Shown: positions 18,704 to 27,367, counted from the stretch's first letter. The stretch: DNA of 64,000 bases from Sinorhizobium psoraleae (GCF_013283645.1 NZ_JABEKV010000001.1:1170577-1234576), one strand, 5' to 3'. The notes: generated from the sequence alone by a model not told the origin. Program-made: numbers and translations.

Positions 18704-19153
18704 GTGCGGAACCGGATTTGGATACTGGCAGCCGACGGAAACACGGCGCGCATCGTCAAGGATGTGAACCTGCTGAAGGACGGACGACAGCAACCGGAAG
18801 TGGAGATGTTTCAGATCGAAACCAAGCGTGCCAAGGACATTATGGCCGATAAACCCGGCCGCAGCCATTCGTCGGTTGGCTATGGTCGTTCGGCGATGGA
18901 ATACAGCAGCGATCCGGTCCGCGAGGAGCAGCACCGATTCGCCATGGAGATCGCCGGGAAACTCGACCACTATGCGCTCGAGCACGCCTTCGAGAACCTC
19001 GTGATCTGCGCCGCGCCCAAGACGCTGGGCGACCTCAGGAAGCTGCTTTCCCACCAAGTCAAGGAAAAAACCCTTGCGGAGATCGATCGCAACTGCGTCG
19101 CCGTGCCGACGGACCAACTGATCGCGACCGTCCGTTCAGTGGTATTTCCTTAG
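18704..19153 (+). CDS. Host attachment family protein
   Basis: A 149-residue protein beginning (GTG) RNRIWILAADGNTARIV, with QQPEVEMFQIETKRAKDIMADKPGRS and a C-terminal FENLVICAAPKTLGDLRKLL..VAVPTDQL. It matches the family annotated as required for attachment to host cells (baeRF family 12-like), whose fold resembles release-factor eRF1 domains. The attachment role comes from plant-associated bacteria and is not proven for most members. GGGGAGAAAA ahead of GTG 18704 supports this start; no ATG fits better. Confidence 0.82.
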   Translation: MRNRIWILAADGNTARIVKDVNLLKDGRQQPEVEMFQIETKRAKDIMADKPGRSHSSVGYGRSAMEYSSDPVREEQHRFAMEIAGKLDHYALEHAFENLVICAAPKTLGDLRKLLSHQVKEKTLAEIDRNCVAVPTDQLIATVRSVVFP

Positions 19154-19154
19154 A

Positions 19155-19187
19155 TCATTTCATTGTCTCGTTGAAACATTGAAATGA
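19155..19187. terminator. AT-rich inverted repeat between convergent genes
   Basis: TCATTTCATTG (19155-19165) faces CATTGAAATGA (19177-19187), identical arms but for one base. It begins at the stop codon of the host-attachment gene and lies between it and the convergent MttB-type gene. It could be a weak terminator or protein-binding site; there is no clean T-run. Confidence 0.4.
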
Positions 19188-19291
19188 CTTAAGTTACTGA
19201 AACTGCGCAGTTCCGGAGGGAAACCGTTAGACACTTTTCCTGAAGCTGGATCAGCGCAGCCTGCCGGTAGTTCTGCCACCGCGGCGTTCCG

Positions 19292-20872
19292 TCAGAAATC
19301 CGTCGGGACGCCGCCTTCCTGCTTGCGCCTGGCGACGAAAGCATCGAGCTCTTCTTCTATCGCCGGATCGAGCGGCGGGCGCTCGTATTCGTTGAGCTTC
19401 TGCTTGAAGACACGGTTGGCATGGTCGTAGGTGGTCGGTCGGCCCGCTTCCGTCCAGGTCTCGAAATTCCGCCAATCGGAAAGGATCGGCGAGTAGAACG
19501 CCGTTTCGTAGCGCTGAAGCGTATGCATCGTGCCAAAGTAATGTCCGCCTGGGCCGACGTCGCGTACGGCATCGAGACCGAGCGCATCGTCGCTGACGTC
19601 GAGCGGCTGGAGGAATTCGGCAACCATCTGCAGCATGTCGACATCAAGAATGAACTTCTCGAACGAGGCCGTCAGGCCGCCCTCGGTCCAACCGGCGGCG
19701 TGCATGACGAAATTGCCGCCGCCCTGTGTCAGCGCCCAGAGGGAAAGCGCCGATTCATAGGCCGCCTGCGCGTCGAGCGTGTTCGCGGCGTTGGTGTTGG
19801 ATGTACGGTAGGGAATGTTGTATTTGCGGGCGAGCTGCCCGCCGGCGATAACGGCTTTCATGTATTCCGGTGTTCCGAATGCCGGTGCACCGGTCTTCAT
19901 GTCGACGTTCGAGGTGAAGCCGCCATACATGACGGGCGCGCCTTTGCGCACCATCTGGGTAAAGGCGATGCCGCAAAGCGCCTCGGCGTTCTGCTGCACC
20001 AGCGCCCCGGCAATGGTGACCGGGGCCATGGCTCCGGCAAGTGTGAAGGGAGTGACGACGACCACCTGGTTGCGCGACGACATCTCGATGATACCCTGGA
20101 GCATCGGGCCGTCGAGGCGAAGCGGCGAAGATGTGTTGATGATGGTGAAGAGCGACGGCTCCCGCTCCATCTGCTCCATGGAGACGCCGCGGCCGATGCG
20201 GGCGATTTCGATCCCGTCGGTGTTGCGCTGGCGACCGAGCGAATAGACATGAAAGACCTTGTCAGTCAGCTTCACCATGTCCGAGAGGCAGTCCAGGTGA
20301 CGGACCGAGGCATGGAGGTCGACCGGCTCGACCGGATAGCCGCCGGTGGTGTGGACGATGTCGTAGGACTGCGCCAGCTTCACCAGTTTGCGGAAGTCCT
20401 CTTGGTTGCCGGTCCGCCGGCCGCCCTCGCGATCGGCAACGAAAGGGGCGCTGGCGATCTGCGCGAAAACGAGGTTGTTTCCGCCGATCTCGACATTGCG
20501 CGCGGGATTGCGTGCATGCATGGTGAACGCGGCGGGAGCCGAGGCGACCATCTCCATGATCAGACCGCGATCGAAGCGGACGCGATCGGTGCCCGGCGTC
20601 ACATCCGCGCCGGCGGCTTTCATGCGATCGCGCGCCTCAGGCAGGATGATGTCCATGCCGATTTCTTCGAGGATGGTCAGGGAAGCGTCGTGCACCGATT
20701 CGAGTGCATCTTCCGAGAGCACCGTCGACTTTGCCAGCGTATTGACAAGGTTGAGATATTTCGTGGCCGCCGGCTTTCGTGTCCGTTCCGCGCCGCGGCC
20801 GCCGGGCCGACGCCGCCGCTCCAACGGTGAAGTGTCGCCTGCCGCAGCATCCCGGACGTGATTGTCGGTCAT
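19292..20872 (-). CDS. Trimethylamine methyltransferase (MttB) family protein, non-pyrrolysine type
   Basis: A 526-residue COG5598 protein: a variable basic N-terminus, then TVLSEDALESVHDASLTILEEIGM, the TIM-barrel region with VHTTGGYPVEP, SSPLRLDGPML and MYGGFTSNVDMKTGAPAFGTPEY, and YRTSNTNAANTLDAQAAYES. The frame has no internal amber codon, so it is not a pyrrolysine enzyme; characterised non-Pyl relatives (MtgB) demethylate glycine betaine. No corrinoid protein gene is adjacent. The start is ATG 20872; the frame is open further upstream but overlaps mnmD, which is the real gene there. Substrate unknown, probably a quaternary amine. Confidence 0.87.
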   Translation of the reverse strand: MTDNHVRDAAAGDTSPLERRRRPGGRGAERTRKPAATKYLNLVNTLAKSTVLSEDALESVHDASLTILEEIGMDIILPEARDRMKAAGADVTPGTDRVRFDRGLIMEMVASAPAAFTMHARNPARNVEIGGNNLVFAQIASAPFVADREGGRRTGNQEDFRKLVKLAQSYDIVHTTGGYPVEPVDLHASVRHLDCLSDMVKLTDKVFHVYSLGRQRNTDGIEIARIGRGVSMEQMEREPSLFTIINTSSPLRLDGPMLQGIIEMSSRNQVVVVTPFTLAGAMAPVTIAGALVQQNAEALCGIAFTQMVRKGAPVMYGGFTSNVDMKTGAPAFGTPEYMKAVIAGGQLARKYNIPYRTSNTNAANTLDAQAAYESALSLWALTQGGGNFVMHAAGWTEGGLTASFEKFILDVDMLQMVAEFLQPLDVSDDALGLDAVRDVGPGGHYFGTMHTLQRYETAFYSPILSDWRNFETWTEAGRPTTYDHANRVFKQKLNEYERPPLDPAIEEELDAFVARRKQEGGVPTDF

Positions 20873-21006
20873 GAAAGATCCATCCCGCGTTTCCGATGAA
20901 TCTCTGTCGCAGATTTTTGTGCTTCGTGCCCCCGCCATTTGCGACAGTTCACTTCGTCGGACGGGGCCAAGGCTGAAAAACACGGCTGCCGCCGGCGTGG
21001 CCGCGA

Positions 21007-21726
21007 TCAGCGCTTGTCGCCGCGCAGCATCTCGCGTTTGCCAGCAAAGCCCGGCCGACGTTCCACGATGAAGCCGGCTGCCTCGAGGTTCCTTCGGACG
21101 AAGCCGGCCGCGGCATAGGTCGCGAAGGTGCCGCCGGACGCGGTCCTGTCGAACACCATCTGCATCAACTCCTGTGACCACATGTCCGGATTGCGGGAGG
21201 GCGCGAAGCCGTCGAGATACCACGCGTCGAAAGTGTGTTCCGATGCGCCGAGACTCTCGAGCGCCGGCCCGCAGACCACCGTCAATAGCACCCCATCCGA
21301 GAAGTCGAGATCGACGCGGCCTCCTGGCGTTTGCGGCCAGTTGGCGACGAGCGCCCGTCTTTCCTCGGAAATTTCCGGCCAGTGAGAAAGGGCGCGATCG
21401 GTATCGGCCGCTCGCATCGGAAATCGCTCGAAGGAGATGAAGTGGAGGCGCTTGCCCGCGGCCGGCGCCTTTTTCCACCGCCGCCAGGTTTCGCAGAAAT
21501 TGAGACCGGTGCCGAAGCCGAGCTCGCCGATCGTGAAGGCGCTGCCCGCGTGCCAGCGCGCGGGCAGTCGGTTGCCGTCAAGGAAGACATGGCCGCATTC
21601 GAGCCGCCCGTCCGTTCGGCAATAAAAGTGATCGCCAAATTCCTTTGAATAGGGCATATCGCCGTCATGCCATTCGAGGCTTTGCTGCGATGGCGGATGG
21701 CTCTGGCGGAGTTCGGTTCCAGTCAT
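21007..21726 (-). CDS. mnmD: tRNA 5-methylaminomethyl-2-thiouridine methyltransferase MnmD
   Basis: A 239-residue SAM-dependent methyltransferase. It begins with the MnmD substrate region (LEWHDGDMPYSKEFGDHFYC), has the SAM loop IGELGFGTGLNFCETW, then DAWYLDGFAPSRNPDMWSQELM and a C-terminal TFATYAAAGFVRRNLEAAGF. It performs the last methylation of mnm5s2U at the tRNA wobble position. In E. coli this domain is fused to an FAD oxidase in MnmC. Here it is a separate gene, divergent from an MnmC2-like oxidase, with only 38 bases between the two starts. Confidence 0.92.
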   Translation of the reverse strand: MTGTELRQSHPPSQQSLEWHDGDMPYSKEFGDHFYCRTDGRLECGHVFLDGNRLPARWHAGSAFTIGELGFGTGLNFCETWRRWKKAPAAGKRLHFISFERFPMRAADTDRALSHWPEISEERRALVANWPQTPGGRVDLDFSDGVLLTVVCGPALESLGASEHTFDAWYLDGFAPSRNPDMWSQELMQMVFDRTASGGTFATYAAAGFVRRNLEAAGFIVERRPGFAGKREMLRGDKR

Positions 21727-21764
21727 GAGATGCCGATAGTTCTCCGACCCGAAAAGGTCAACCG

Positions 21765-22907
21765 ATGAGCGAAGTTTTGATAGTCGGCGGCGGCATCATG
21801 GGGCTTTGGGCCGCATTGACGGCTGGTCGGGCCGGCATCGCAACTTGCCTGGTCGAACGCAAGAGCATGGGCGCTGGCGCAAGCGGCGGCCTGCTCGGCG
21901 CCCTGATGCCGCATATGCCCGACCGATGGAACGCAAAGAAACAATTCCAGTTCGATGCGCTGGTGTCCCTCGAAGACGAGATCGCCGAATTGCAGGAAAC
22001 GACGGGTCTCTCCGCGGGTTACCGGCGCTGTGGCCGGGTCATGCCGCTCGGCAAGCCACATTTGAGAGAGATCGCTCTCGGTCACGAGCAGGACGCTGCG
22101 AGGCACTGGGTTTCAGGTGAGCGCCGGTTCCACTGGCACATCGGGGATGTGGACGCTGGCTGCGACTGGCCGGCGGCGGAGGCGGCGCCTTTCGGTATCG
22201 TCCACGACACGCTCGCCGCGAGAGTGGCGCCGCGACGCCTCCTGCGGGCGCTCGAAGCAGCGCTTACGCGTTTGCCCCATATTCGGGTGGAACAGGGGGC
22301 CGAGATTGCATCGCTCGATCCTCGTCGCAGGCGGCTCTCGCTCGCTGACGGCAGAGCAGTATCCTTCGGCCATTGCATTCTCGCCGCCGGGGCCGAAAGC
22401 TTTGGCTTGATCGACCGCCTGGCGCTTTCGGCACAGGCGCCGAGCGGCAACGCAGTCAAGGGGCAGGCGGCGTTGCTCGGCGCAGACGTAGATCCCGCCA
22501 TGCCGATCATCTTCACCGATGGGCTCTACATCGTTCCGCATGAAGATGGTCATGTGGCGGTCGGCAGCACCAGCGAGAACCGGTTCGACGAGCCGTTCTC
22601 GACCGATGCTCAACTGGATGCGCTGATACGGCGCGCCGAAGCCTTGGCGCCCGCCTTGCGCGGCGCGCAGGTGATCGAGCGTTGGGCCGGGCTGCGCCCG
22701 AGGGCGACGGGACGTGAGCCGATGGTCGGTCGCCATCCGGATTATGACAATCTCTCCGTGCTGACCGGCGGCTTCAAGGTCAGCTTCGGTATGGCGCATG
22801 TCCTGGCGCGGATCGTGGTCGACGAGATGCTGGGACGGCCGACCAACGATCTCCCGGAATCGTTTACGTGCGCCCAGCACATCACAGCGCTGCGGCAGCT
22901 TGTATAA
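21765..22907 (+). CDS. FAD-dependent oxidoreductase, MnmC2/DAO-like
   Basis: A 380-residue flavoprotein of the DAO family. The dinucleotide-binding motif VLIVGGGIMGLWAAL is at the N-terminus, followed by GAGASGGLLGALMPHMPDRWN and, near the C-terminus, GLRPRATGREPMVG and LSVLTGGFKVSFGMA. The second region resembles the MnmC oxidase domain, which removes the carboxymethyl group from cmnm5s2U. Placement back-to-back with mnmD supports that role, but glycine/D-amino-acid oxidases share the same layout. Its stop is 7 bases from the stop of the convergent glycosyltransferase gene. Confidence 0.8.
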   Translation: MSEVLIVGGGIMGLWAALTAGRAGIATCLVERKSMGAGASGGLLGALMPHMPDRWNAKKQFQFDALVSLEDEIAELQETTGLSAGYRRCGRVMPLGKPHLREIALGHEQDAARHWVSGERRFHWHIGDVDAGCDWPAAEAAPFGIVHDTLAARVAPRRLLRALEAALTRLPHIRVEQGAEIASLDPRRRRLSLADGRAVSFGHCILAAGAESFGLIDRLALSAQAPSGNAVKGQAALLGADVDPAMPIIFTDGLYIVPHEDGHVAVGSTSENRFDEPFSTDAQLDALIRRAEALAPALRGAQVIERWAGLRPRATGREPMVGRHPDYDNLSVLTGGFKVSFGMAHVLARIVVDEMLGRPTNDLPESFTCAQHITALRQLV

Positions 22908-22914
22908 AATGCTC

Positions 22915-24015
22915 TTAACCCATTGCTCGCCGTATGGTTTTTGACAGCGCAGTCAGGAACGCGGGGCGGGATGATGCAACGAGCTTCCAGGAGAGCACCG
23001 ATGTCGCCGCCTGCCGTGGAAGCAGGCCGACTGCAAGGAACCAAAGCGCTTCGACAGCGCGCCTGCGGATCGAGTAATTCATCGCAAGACTGGCAGTTGC
23101 CCCGGCTGTCGCCAGGCGCAGCCGAGAGTCGCCTCTGACCGGGTGCCGAGTCTGCTCGATGCACAAGGACGCAAGCCGCTCTTCAAGGTGGGTCGGGTCG
23201 TGCAATGCGATTCCGGGCTGCAATTGCGATCCGGCGGCCGCGGCCTGAGTAGAAAGAGCCTCGAGGCGGCAGAAATCATGTTGCACGCGCCAACGGGCAC
23301 GTTCGGCCAGTTTTTCGGCGAAAAGCGAGTGATTGGAACCATGCATGCGGTACGCGCCGAGACAGACGTCGGTGGCCTGAACCCGCCCATGCAGCGGCGC
23401 CACAGTTGCAAGATAGCCATCGGCTCCCTGCCTGAATTTCGCTTCGGGCATCGGCATGACCGCTTCCAGGGCGGAACGGGCAAAGGCAAGGCCGCTTGTC
23501 ACCGTCGTCTGATAACGCCCGCGATGAAACAGCTTCGGCGTCACGTCGCCCGTATCGAACGGCTGCTCCGGTGGCGGGAAGATATCCATGATCTTTTCTC
23601 GTTCATCAACGAGATGGAGCCTGAACTGAAATTGCGCGGTCGAAGCCTCCCAAGCGTTGACGACCTCCGACACGGCGTTCGGGTAAAGATAATCGTCGGC
23701 ATCCAGGAAGAACACGATGTCGCCAACGCTCGCGGCGAAACCGGTGTTAAAGGCGGCCGCATGTCCGCCGTTTGCCGCTCTGAGACAGGGACGGATCCTG
23801 CTGCCGTATGACCTGATGACATCGGGCGATTCATCCGACGAGGCATCGTCGACGACAATTACCTCCGTGCGCGGATAATCCTGAGCCAGGGCACTGTCGA
23901 CACAGCGCCTGAGAAAGCGCGAATAGTTATAGTTGGAGATGATGATTGATACAGAAGTTTGGTCCAGCAAAGCTTGCCCTCGCTCTGATCCCCGCTTTTC
24001 GCTTCGGTTACTCAT
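22915..24015 (-). CDS. Glycosyltransferase family 2
   Basis: A 366-residue GT-A fold glycosyltransferase. SVSIIISNYNYSRFLRRCVDSAL opens the nucleotide-binding fold, VIVVDDASSDES and the NGGHAAAFNTGF loop follow, and FFLDADDYLYPNA carries the metal-binding DxD. Acceptor recognition is in the C-terminal half (CLGAYRMHGSNHSLF), and a hydrophobic C-terminal stretch may contact the membrane. It would add a sugar to a surface polysaccharide or lipid, but no polysaccharide cluster is adjacent. No donor can be inferred. Confidence 0.87.
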   Translation of the reverse strand: MSNRSEKRGSERGQALLDQTSVSIIISNYNYSRFLRRCVDSALAQDYPRTEVIVVDDASSDESPDVIRSYGSRIRPCLRAANGGHAAAFNTGFAASVGDIVFFLDADDYLYPNAVSEVVNAWEASTAQFQFRLHLVDEREKIMDIFPPPEQPFDTGDVTPKLFHRGRYQTTVTSGLAFARSALEAVMPMPEAKFRQGADGYLATVAPLHGRVQATDVCLGAYRMHGSNHSLFAEKLAERARWRVQHDFCRLEALSTQAAAAGSQLQPGIALHDPTHLEERLASLCIEQTRHPVRGDSRLRLATAGATASLAMNYSIRRRAVEALWFLAVGLLPRQAATSVLSWKLVASSRPAFLTALSKTIRRAMG

Positions 24016-24191
24016 GCCTGAGTGTAAGCGGTCGGTCGCCGGGATCTCGCCTGGAGACTACAAGGCATTGGTCCTCCCACGGGCGGCCGGTGCCAACCTT
24101 CAAAGGAAACCGCGGGTGGATTTCCTTCGGCGCGGCGGTGCTATGAACGGCAGGCTGCTGCCTTGCACCATTTGCGCGATTTTTCCGCGCT

Positions 24192-24443
24192 TCAAAGTAC
24201 GCGCTGCTTAGTAACTGCACTCATTGTGTTTACAATAGGGCCCCCCGCGCATTGGCGCCGGACACGGGTGCTGCTTGAGCGGGTCCGACGCCGCGTGTTC
24301 CATTGTTCGTCTTGCCCTGCATAACAGGTGCCGCAGAACGCCAGCTTGTTTCCTCGGCCGCTTTTGAACGACCGATTCACGACCTCGTGCCGAACCTCCA
24401 ACTTCGTCAATCTGTCACGCAAATCACCTAATAGGCGGGCCAT
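24192..24443 (-). CDS. Candidate small basic protein (uncertain)
   Basis: An 83-codon minus-strand reading frame starting ARLLGDLRDRLTKLEVRHEVV, with GNKLAFCGTCYAGQDEQW in the middle and an Arg/Ser-rich tail. A GGAAG ribosome-like site lies 7 bases before the ATG at 24443. I do not recognise it. It sits in the otherwise empty 24016-24467 interval, 24 bases from the divergent DUF1045 start. The first half looks protein-like, the second half does not, so it may be chance. No other gene is visible in that interval. Confidence 0.22.
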   Translation of the reverse strand: MARLLGDLRDRLTKLEVRHEVVNRSFKSGRGNKLAFCGTCYAGQDEQWNTRRRTRSSSTRVRRQCAGGPIVNTMSAVTKQRVL

Positions 24444-24467
24444 CGACGGACTTCCGGAGCTTGCGCC

Positions 24468-25268
24468 ATGCGTTACGCCATTTGTTTCACCCCGCCTATA
24501 GGGGACCCGCTGTCGGCAGTTGCCGCCAGTTGGCTCGGGCGTAACGTCTATTCGGATGAGCCGACGGAACTGCCTTCCGTCGCCGGATTGAGCGTCTCGG
24601 AGATCGCCTTCCACACGGCGGTGCCGCGCCGTTTCGGCTTTCATGCGGTGGTCATGGCACCGTTCTGCCTCAACCCGGATACTGACGAAACCGAGTTGCT
24701 GAAGGCGCTGATGCACTTCGCCGGCGCCGAGGCGCCTTTGGAAATCGCGGGGATGGAGGTCGCGCGCTTCAGCCAATGCTGGGGACTGGTGCCGCAGGTG
24801 CCGAGCCAAGAGATGCACCTGCTCGCCGCCCGCGTCGTGCAGGCGTTCGACAGGTTCCGCGCGCCGATGAGCGAGGACGAGATCGAGCGGTGCGACCCGG
24901 ATCGCCTGACGGCGCCGCAATTCACCAACCTTCATCGCTGGGGCGATCCCTATGTTATGGACGAGTATCGCTTTCACATAAAGCTGACCGGCGCCTTGAA
25001 CCCGGAGACTGCCCGGCGCATGGAAGCGCCGCTCCGGGAACTTTTCCAGCCGCATCTCGAAAGGCCGCTGGCGATCGGCAGTCTTGCCTTGTTCGTCGAA
25101 CAGGGTCCCGGCGCGCCGATGCGGGTCCATTCGCAACATCCGCTCGGCAAGATCTCCGCCCGTTCGCGCGACGGCGGGGCGAAACGGCCGGTGGTGGAAA
25201 GCCTGGCCGAAGGGCGCGCTGTCGCACCGATCCCCTTCATCATGGCCTCCTTGCTCGCGGGGCGCTAG
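24468..25268 (+). CDS. DUF1045 domain protein
   Basis: A 266-residue DUF1045 protein, a family related to 2H phosphoesterases/RNA-ligase-like folds. It begins MRYAICFTPPIGDPLSAVAASWLGRN and carries two H-x-hydrophobic motifs typical of the fold, FGFHAVVMAPF and YRFHIKLTGAL. The family is best known beside phosphonate genes, but here it is the first gene of a plus-strand purine catabolism operon, ahead of puuE. GGAG precedes the ATG. Its reaction is unknown. Confidence 0.85.
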   Translation: MRYAICFTPPIGDPLSAVAASWLGRNVYSDEPTELPSVAGLSVSEIAFHTAVPRRFGFHAVVMAPFCLNPDTDETELLKALMHFAGAEAPLEIAGMEVARFSQCWGLVPQVPSQEMHLLAARVVQAFDRFRAPMSEDEIERCDPDRLTAPQFTNLHRWGDPYVMDEYRFHIKLTGALNPETARRMEAPLRELFQPHLERPLAIGSLALFVEQGPGAPMRVHSQHPLGKISARSRDGGAKRPVVESLAEGRAVAPIPFIMASLLAGR

Positions 25269-25348
25269 GCGCCTCTTGCGGACGTCAAATTCATCTCGAC
25301 AATCCGGTTCGCGGTGCTACCGTTCCGGAAAAGTCGAAGGGTGATTTG

Positions 25349-26278
25349 ATGGCAGAGACTTCCTATCCGCGCGATCTTGTAGGCTACGGACGCACGCCGC
25401 CGCAGCCACGCTGGCCGGGCGATGCGCACATCGCCGTGCAGTTCGTCCTGAACTACGAGGAGGGCGGCGAAAGTTGCATTCTCGATGGCGACCCGGCCTC
25501 CGAATGCCTGCTGTCGGAGATCGTCGGAGCGCAGCCCTGGCAAGGGCAGCGCAATCTCAACATGGAGTCGATCTATGAATATGGCTCCCGTGCCGGCTTC
25601 TGGCGGCTGTGGCGCATGTTCACGAGCCGCGGTGTGCCGCTCACTGTCTATGGCGTGACGCTTGCAATGGCGCGCAATCCGGAAGCGGTCGCGGCGATGA
25701 AGGAGGCAGGCTGGGAGATCGCCAGCCACGGGCTGCGCTGGCTCGAATATAGGGATTTCCCGGAAGAGGTGGAGCGCGAACATATCCGGGAGGTGGTTCG
25801 CCTGCACACGGAGCTGACCGGCGAGAGGCCGCTCGGCATCTATCAGGGCAAGCCGTCGGTCAACACATTGAAACTCGTGCTGGAGGAGGGTGGTTTTCTC
25901 TATTCCTGCGATTCCTATGCGGACGAGCTTCCCTATTGGGTTCCCGGATTGGCCGCCGACAAGCCGCATCTCATCATTCCCTATACGCTCGACGCCAACG
26001 ACATGCGCTTTGCGACCAATCAGGGATTCAATTCCGGCGACCAGTTCTTCACCTATCTGAAGGACACGTTCGACGTGCTCTATGCGGAGGGCAGGGAAGG
26101 CAGCCCGAAGATGATGAACATCGGCCTGCATTGCCGCCTCGTCGGCCGGCCCGGCCGCGCCGCCGCGCTCGCGCGCTTCATCGATTACGTGATATCTCAC
26201 GAGAAGGTCTGGGTGCCGCGCCGCATCGACATCGCGCGTCACTGGTACGATCACCACAAGCCGGAAAGCCCATGCTGA
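25349..26278 (+). CDS. puuE: Allantoinase PuuE (polysaccharide-deacetylase fold)
   Basis: A 309-residue metal-independent allantoinase. It begins with SYPRDLVGYGRTPPQPRWPGDAHIAVQFVLNYEEGGE and has the NodB-fold segments EIASHGLRWLEYRDFPEEVEREHI and GIYQGKPSVNTLKL, with a C-terminal HEKVWVPRRIDIARHW. Length and sequence fit PuuE, which hydrolyses (S)-allantoin to allantoate and lacks the zinc triad of true deacetylases. Its stop overlaps the next start by one base (TGATG). Start chosen at ATG 25349, where similarity to PuuE begins. Confidence 0.93.
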   Translation: MAETSYPRDLVGYGRTPPQPRWPGDAHIAVQFVLNYEEGGESCILDGDPASECLLSEIVGAQPWQGQRNLNMESIYEYGSRAGFWRLWRMFTSRGVPLTVYGVTLAMARNPEAVAAMKEAGWEIASHGLRWLEYRDFPEEVEREHIREVVRLHTELTGERPLGIYQGKPSVNTLKLVLEEGGFLYSCDSYADELPYWVPGLAADKPHLIIPYTLDANDMRFATNQGFNSGDQFFTYLKDTFDVLYAEGREGSPKMMNIGLHCRLVGRPGRAAALARFIDYVISHEKVWVPRRIDIARHWYDHHKPESPC

Positions 26279-26781
26279 TGTCCGAAAGGGAGGCCTTCGT
26301 CAGCCGCTTCGGCGGTGTCTTCGAGCATTCGCCGTGGGTGGCGGAGCGTGCCTATGACCGCGCGGCCTCCGTCGGGTTGACGGCCGGCAACGTCCACTCG
26401 GCGCTGTGCAACGCATTCCGCGCGGCGTCTCCGGCTGAGCGCCTTGCGGTTCTGCGAGCCCACCCGGATCTTGCCGGCAAGCTCGCAATTGCCGGCAAGC
26501 TCACCGCCGATTCGCGGGCCGAGCAGGCGTCCGCCGGACTGGACCGGCTTTTACCCGAGGAGCATGCGCGGTTCACCGCGCTCAACAAGGCCTATACGAA
26601 GAAATTCGGCTTCCCCTTCATCATTGCGGTCAAGGGGCTGACGAAGGACGATATTCTCGCCGCCTTCGAAACGCGGATTGACAACTCGGCGGAAGAGGAA
26701 TTTGAAATCGCCTGCGCGCAGGTGGAGCAGATCGCCCGGCTGCGGCTCAGATCCATGCTGCCCGGAGATGAAAATGCCTGA
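26278..26781 (+). CDS. uraD: 2-oxo-4-hydroxy-4-carboxy-5-ureidoimidazoline (OHCU) decarboxylase
   Basis: A 167-residue OHCU decarboxylase. The N-terminal ERFVSRFGGVFEHSPWVAERAYDR-type segment (read SEREAFVSRFGGVFEHSPW) is followed by RAHPDLAGKLA, the family's catalytic-His region, and YTKKFGFPFIIAVKGLTKDDIL. It makes (S)-allantoin from OHCU, the step after UraH. The start is either ATG 26278 (coupled to puuE by TGATG, with GGAAAG at good spacing) or ATG 26272 (two residues longer). Confidence 0.92.
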   Translation: MSEREAFVSRFGGVFEHSPWVAERAYDRAASVGLTAGNVHSALCNAFRAASPAERLAVLRAHPDLAGKLAIAGKLTADSRAEQASAGLDRLLPEEHARFTALNKAYTKKFGFPFIIAVKGLTKDDILAAFETRIDNSAEEEFEIACAQVEQIARLRLRSMLPGDENA

Positions 26782-26856
26782 GCGTGCCGTTGCTGTCTTG
26801 TCCGTCTGCGCGTGGGCGTCGTGCCACCCGCCTGTACGCTTCGGAGCCGAAGCCTG

Positions 26857-27354
26857 ATGGCGCGCCTGCTTTCGATCGAGCCCCTGACGAAACAGACTTT
26901 CGCCCCGTTCGGGAGCGTCATCGAGGCCGATCCGGCCTCCATGCGCTACATCAATGGCGGCAACACCGAGCGGTTTCATGCCCTCGCGCGGGCCGAGGTG
27001 ACGGGCGAGGGCGCCGGAGTAATCATCAACATCTTTCGCGGCCAGCCGCGCGCCTTCCCCTATGCCGTCACGATGATGGAGCGCCACCCACTCGGCAGTC
27101 AGAGCTTTTCGCCGCTCGATGATCGGCCCTGGCTCGCGGTGGTGGCGGAGGATGAAGGCGGGCGTCCGGGCCGGCCGCGTGTTTTTCTGGCGAGCGGGCG
27201 ACAGGGCGTCAATTACGGCCGCGATGTCTGGCATCATCCACTGATGTCGGTCGGAGCGGCGAGTGATTTCATCGTCGTCGACCGCGAAGGGCCGGGCAAC
27301 AATCTGGAAGAATTCTTCTACGACGAGCCCTTCGTCATCCCCGATCCCTTCTGA
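26857..27354 (+). CDS. allA: Ureidoglycolate lyase
   Basis: A 165-residue AllA-type protein starting [23 protein letters not shown], with [63 protein letters not shown] and a C-terminal [14 protein letters not shown]. It splits (S)-ureidoglycolate to glyoxylate and urea, the end of the ureide branch. An upstream allantoicase would be needed to make its substrate; none is in this window. The 75-base gap from uraD holds no other gene. Confidence 0.92.
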   Translation: MARLLSIEPLTKQTFAPFGSVIEADPASMRYINGGNTERFHALARAEVTGEGAGVIINIFRGQPRAFPYAVTMMERHPLGSQSFSPLDDRPWLAVVAEDEGGRPGRPRVFLASGRQGVNYGRDVWHHPLMSVGAASDFIVVDREGPGNNLEEFFYDEPFVIPDPF

Positions 27355-27367
27355 AGGAACCGAATCG

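Noticed and set aside
20873-21478. N-terminal extension of the MttB-type gene
   Set aside because: The extended part overlaps mnmD in another frame and shows no MttB similarity; similarity begins downstream of ATG 20872.
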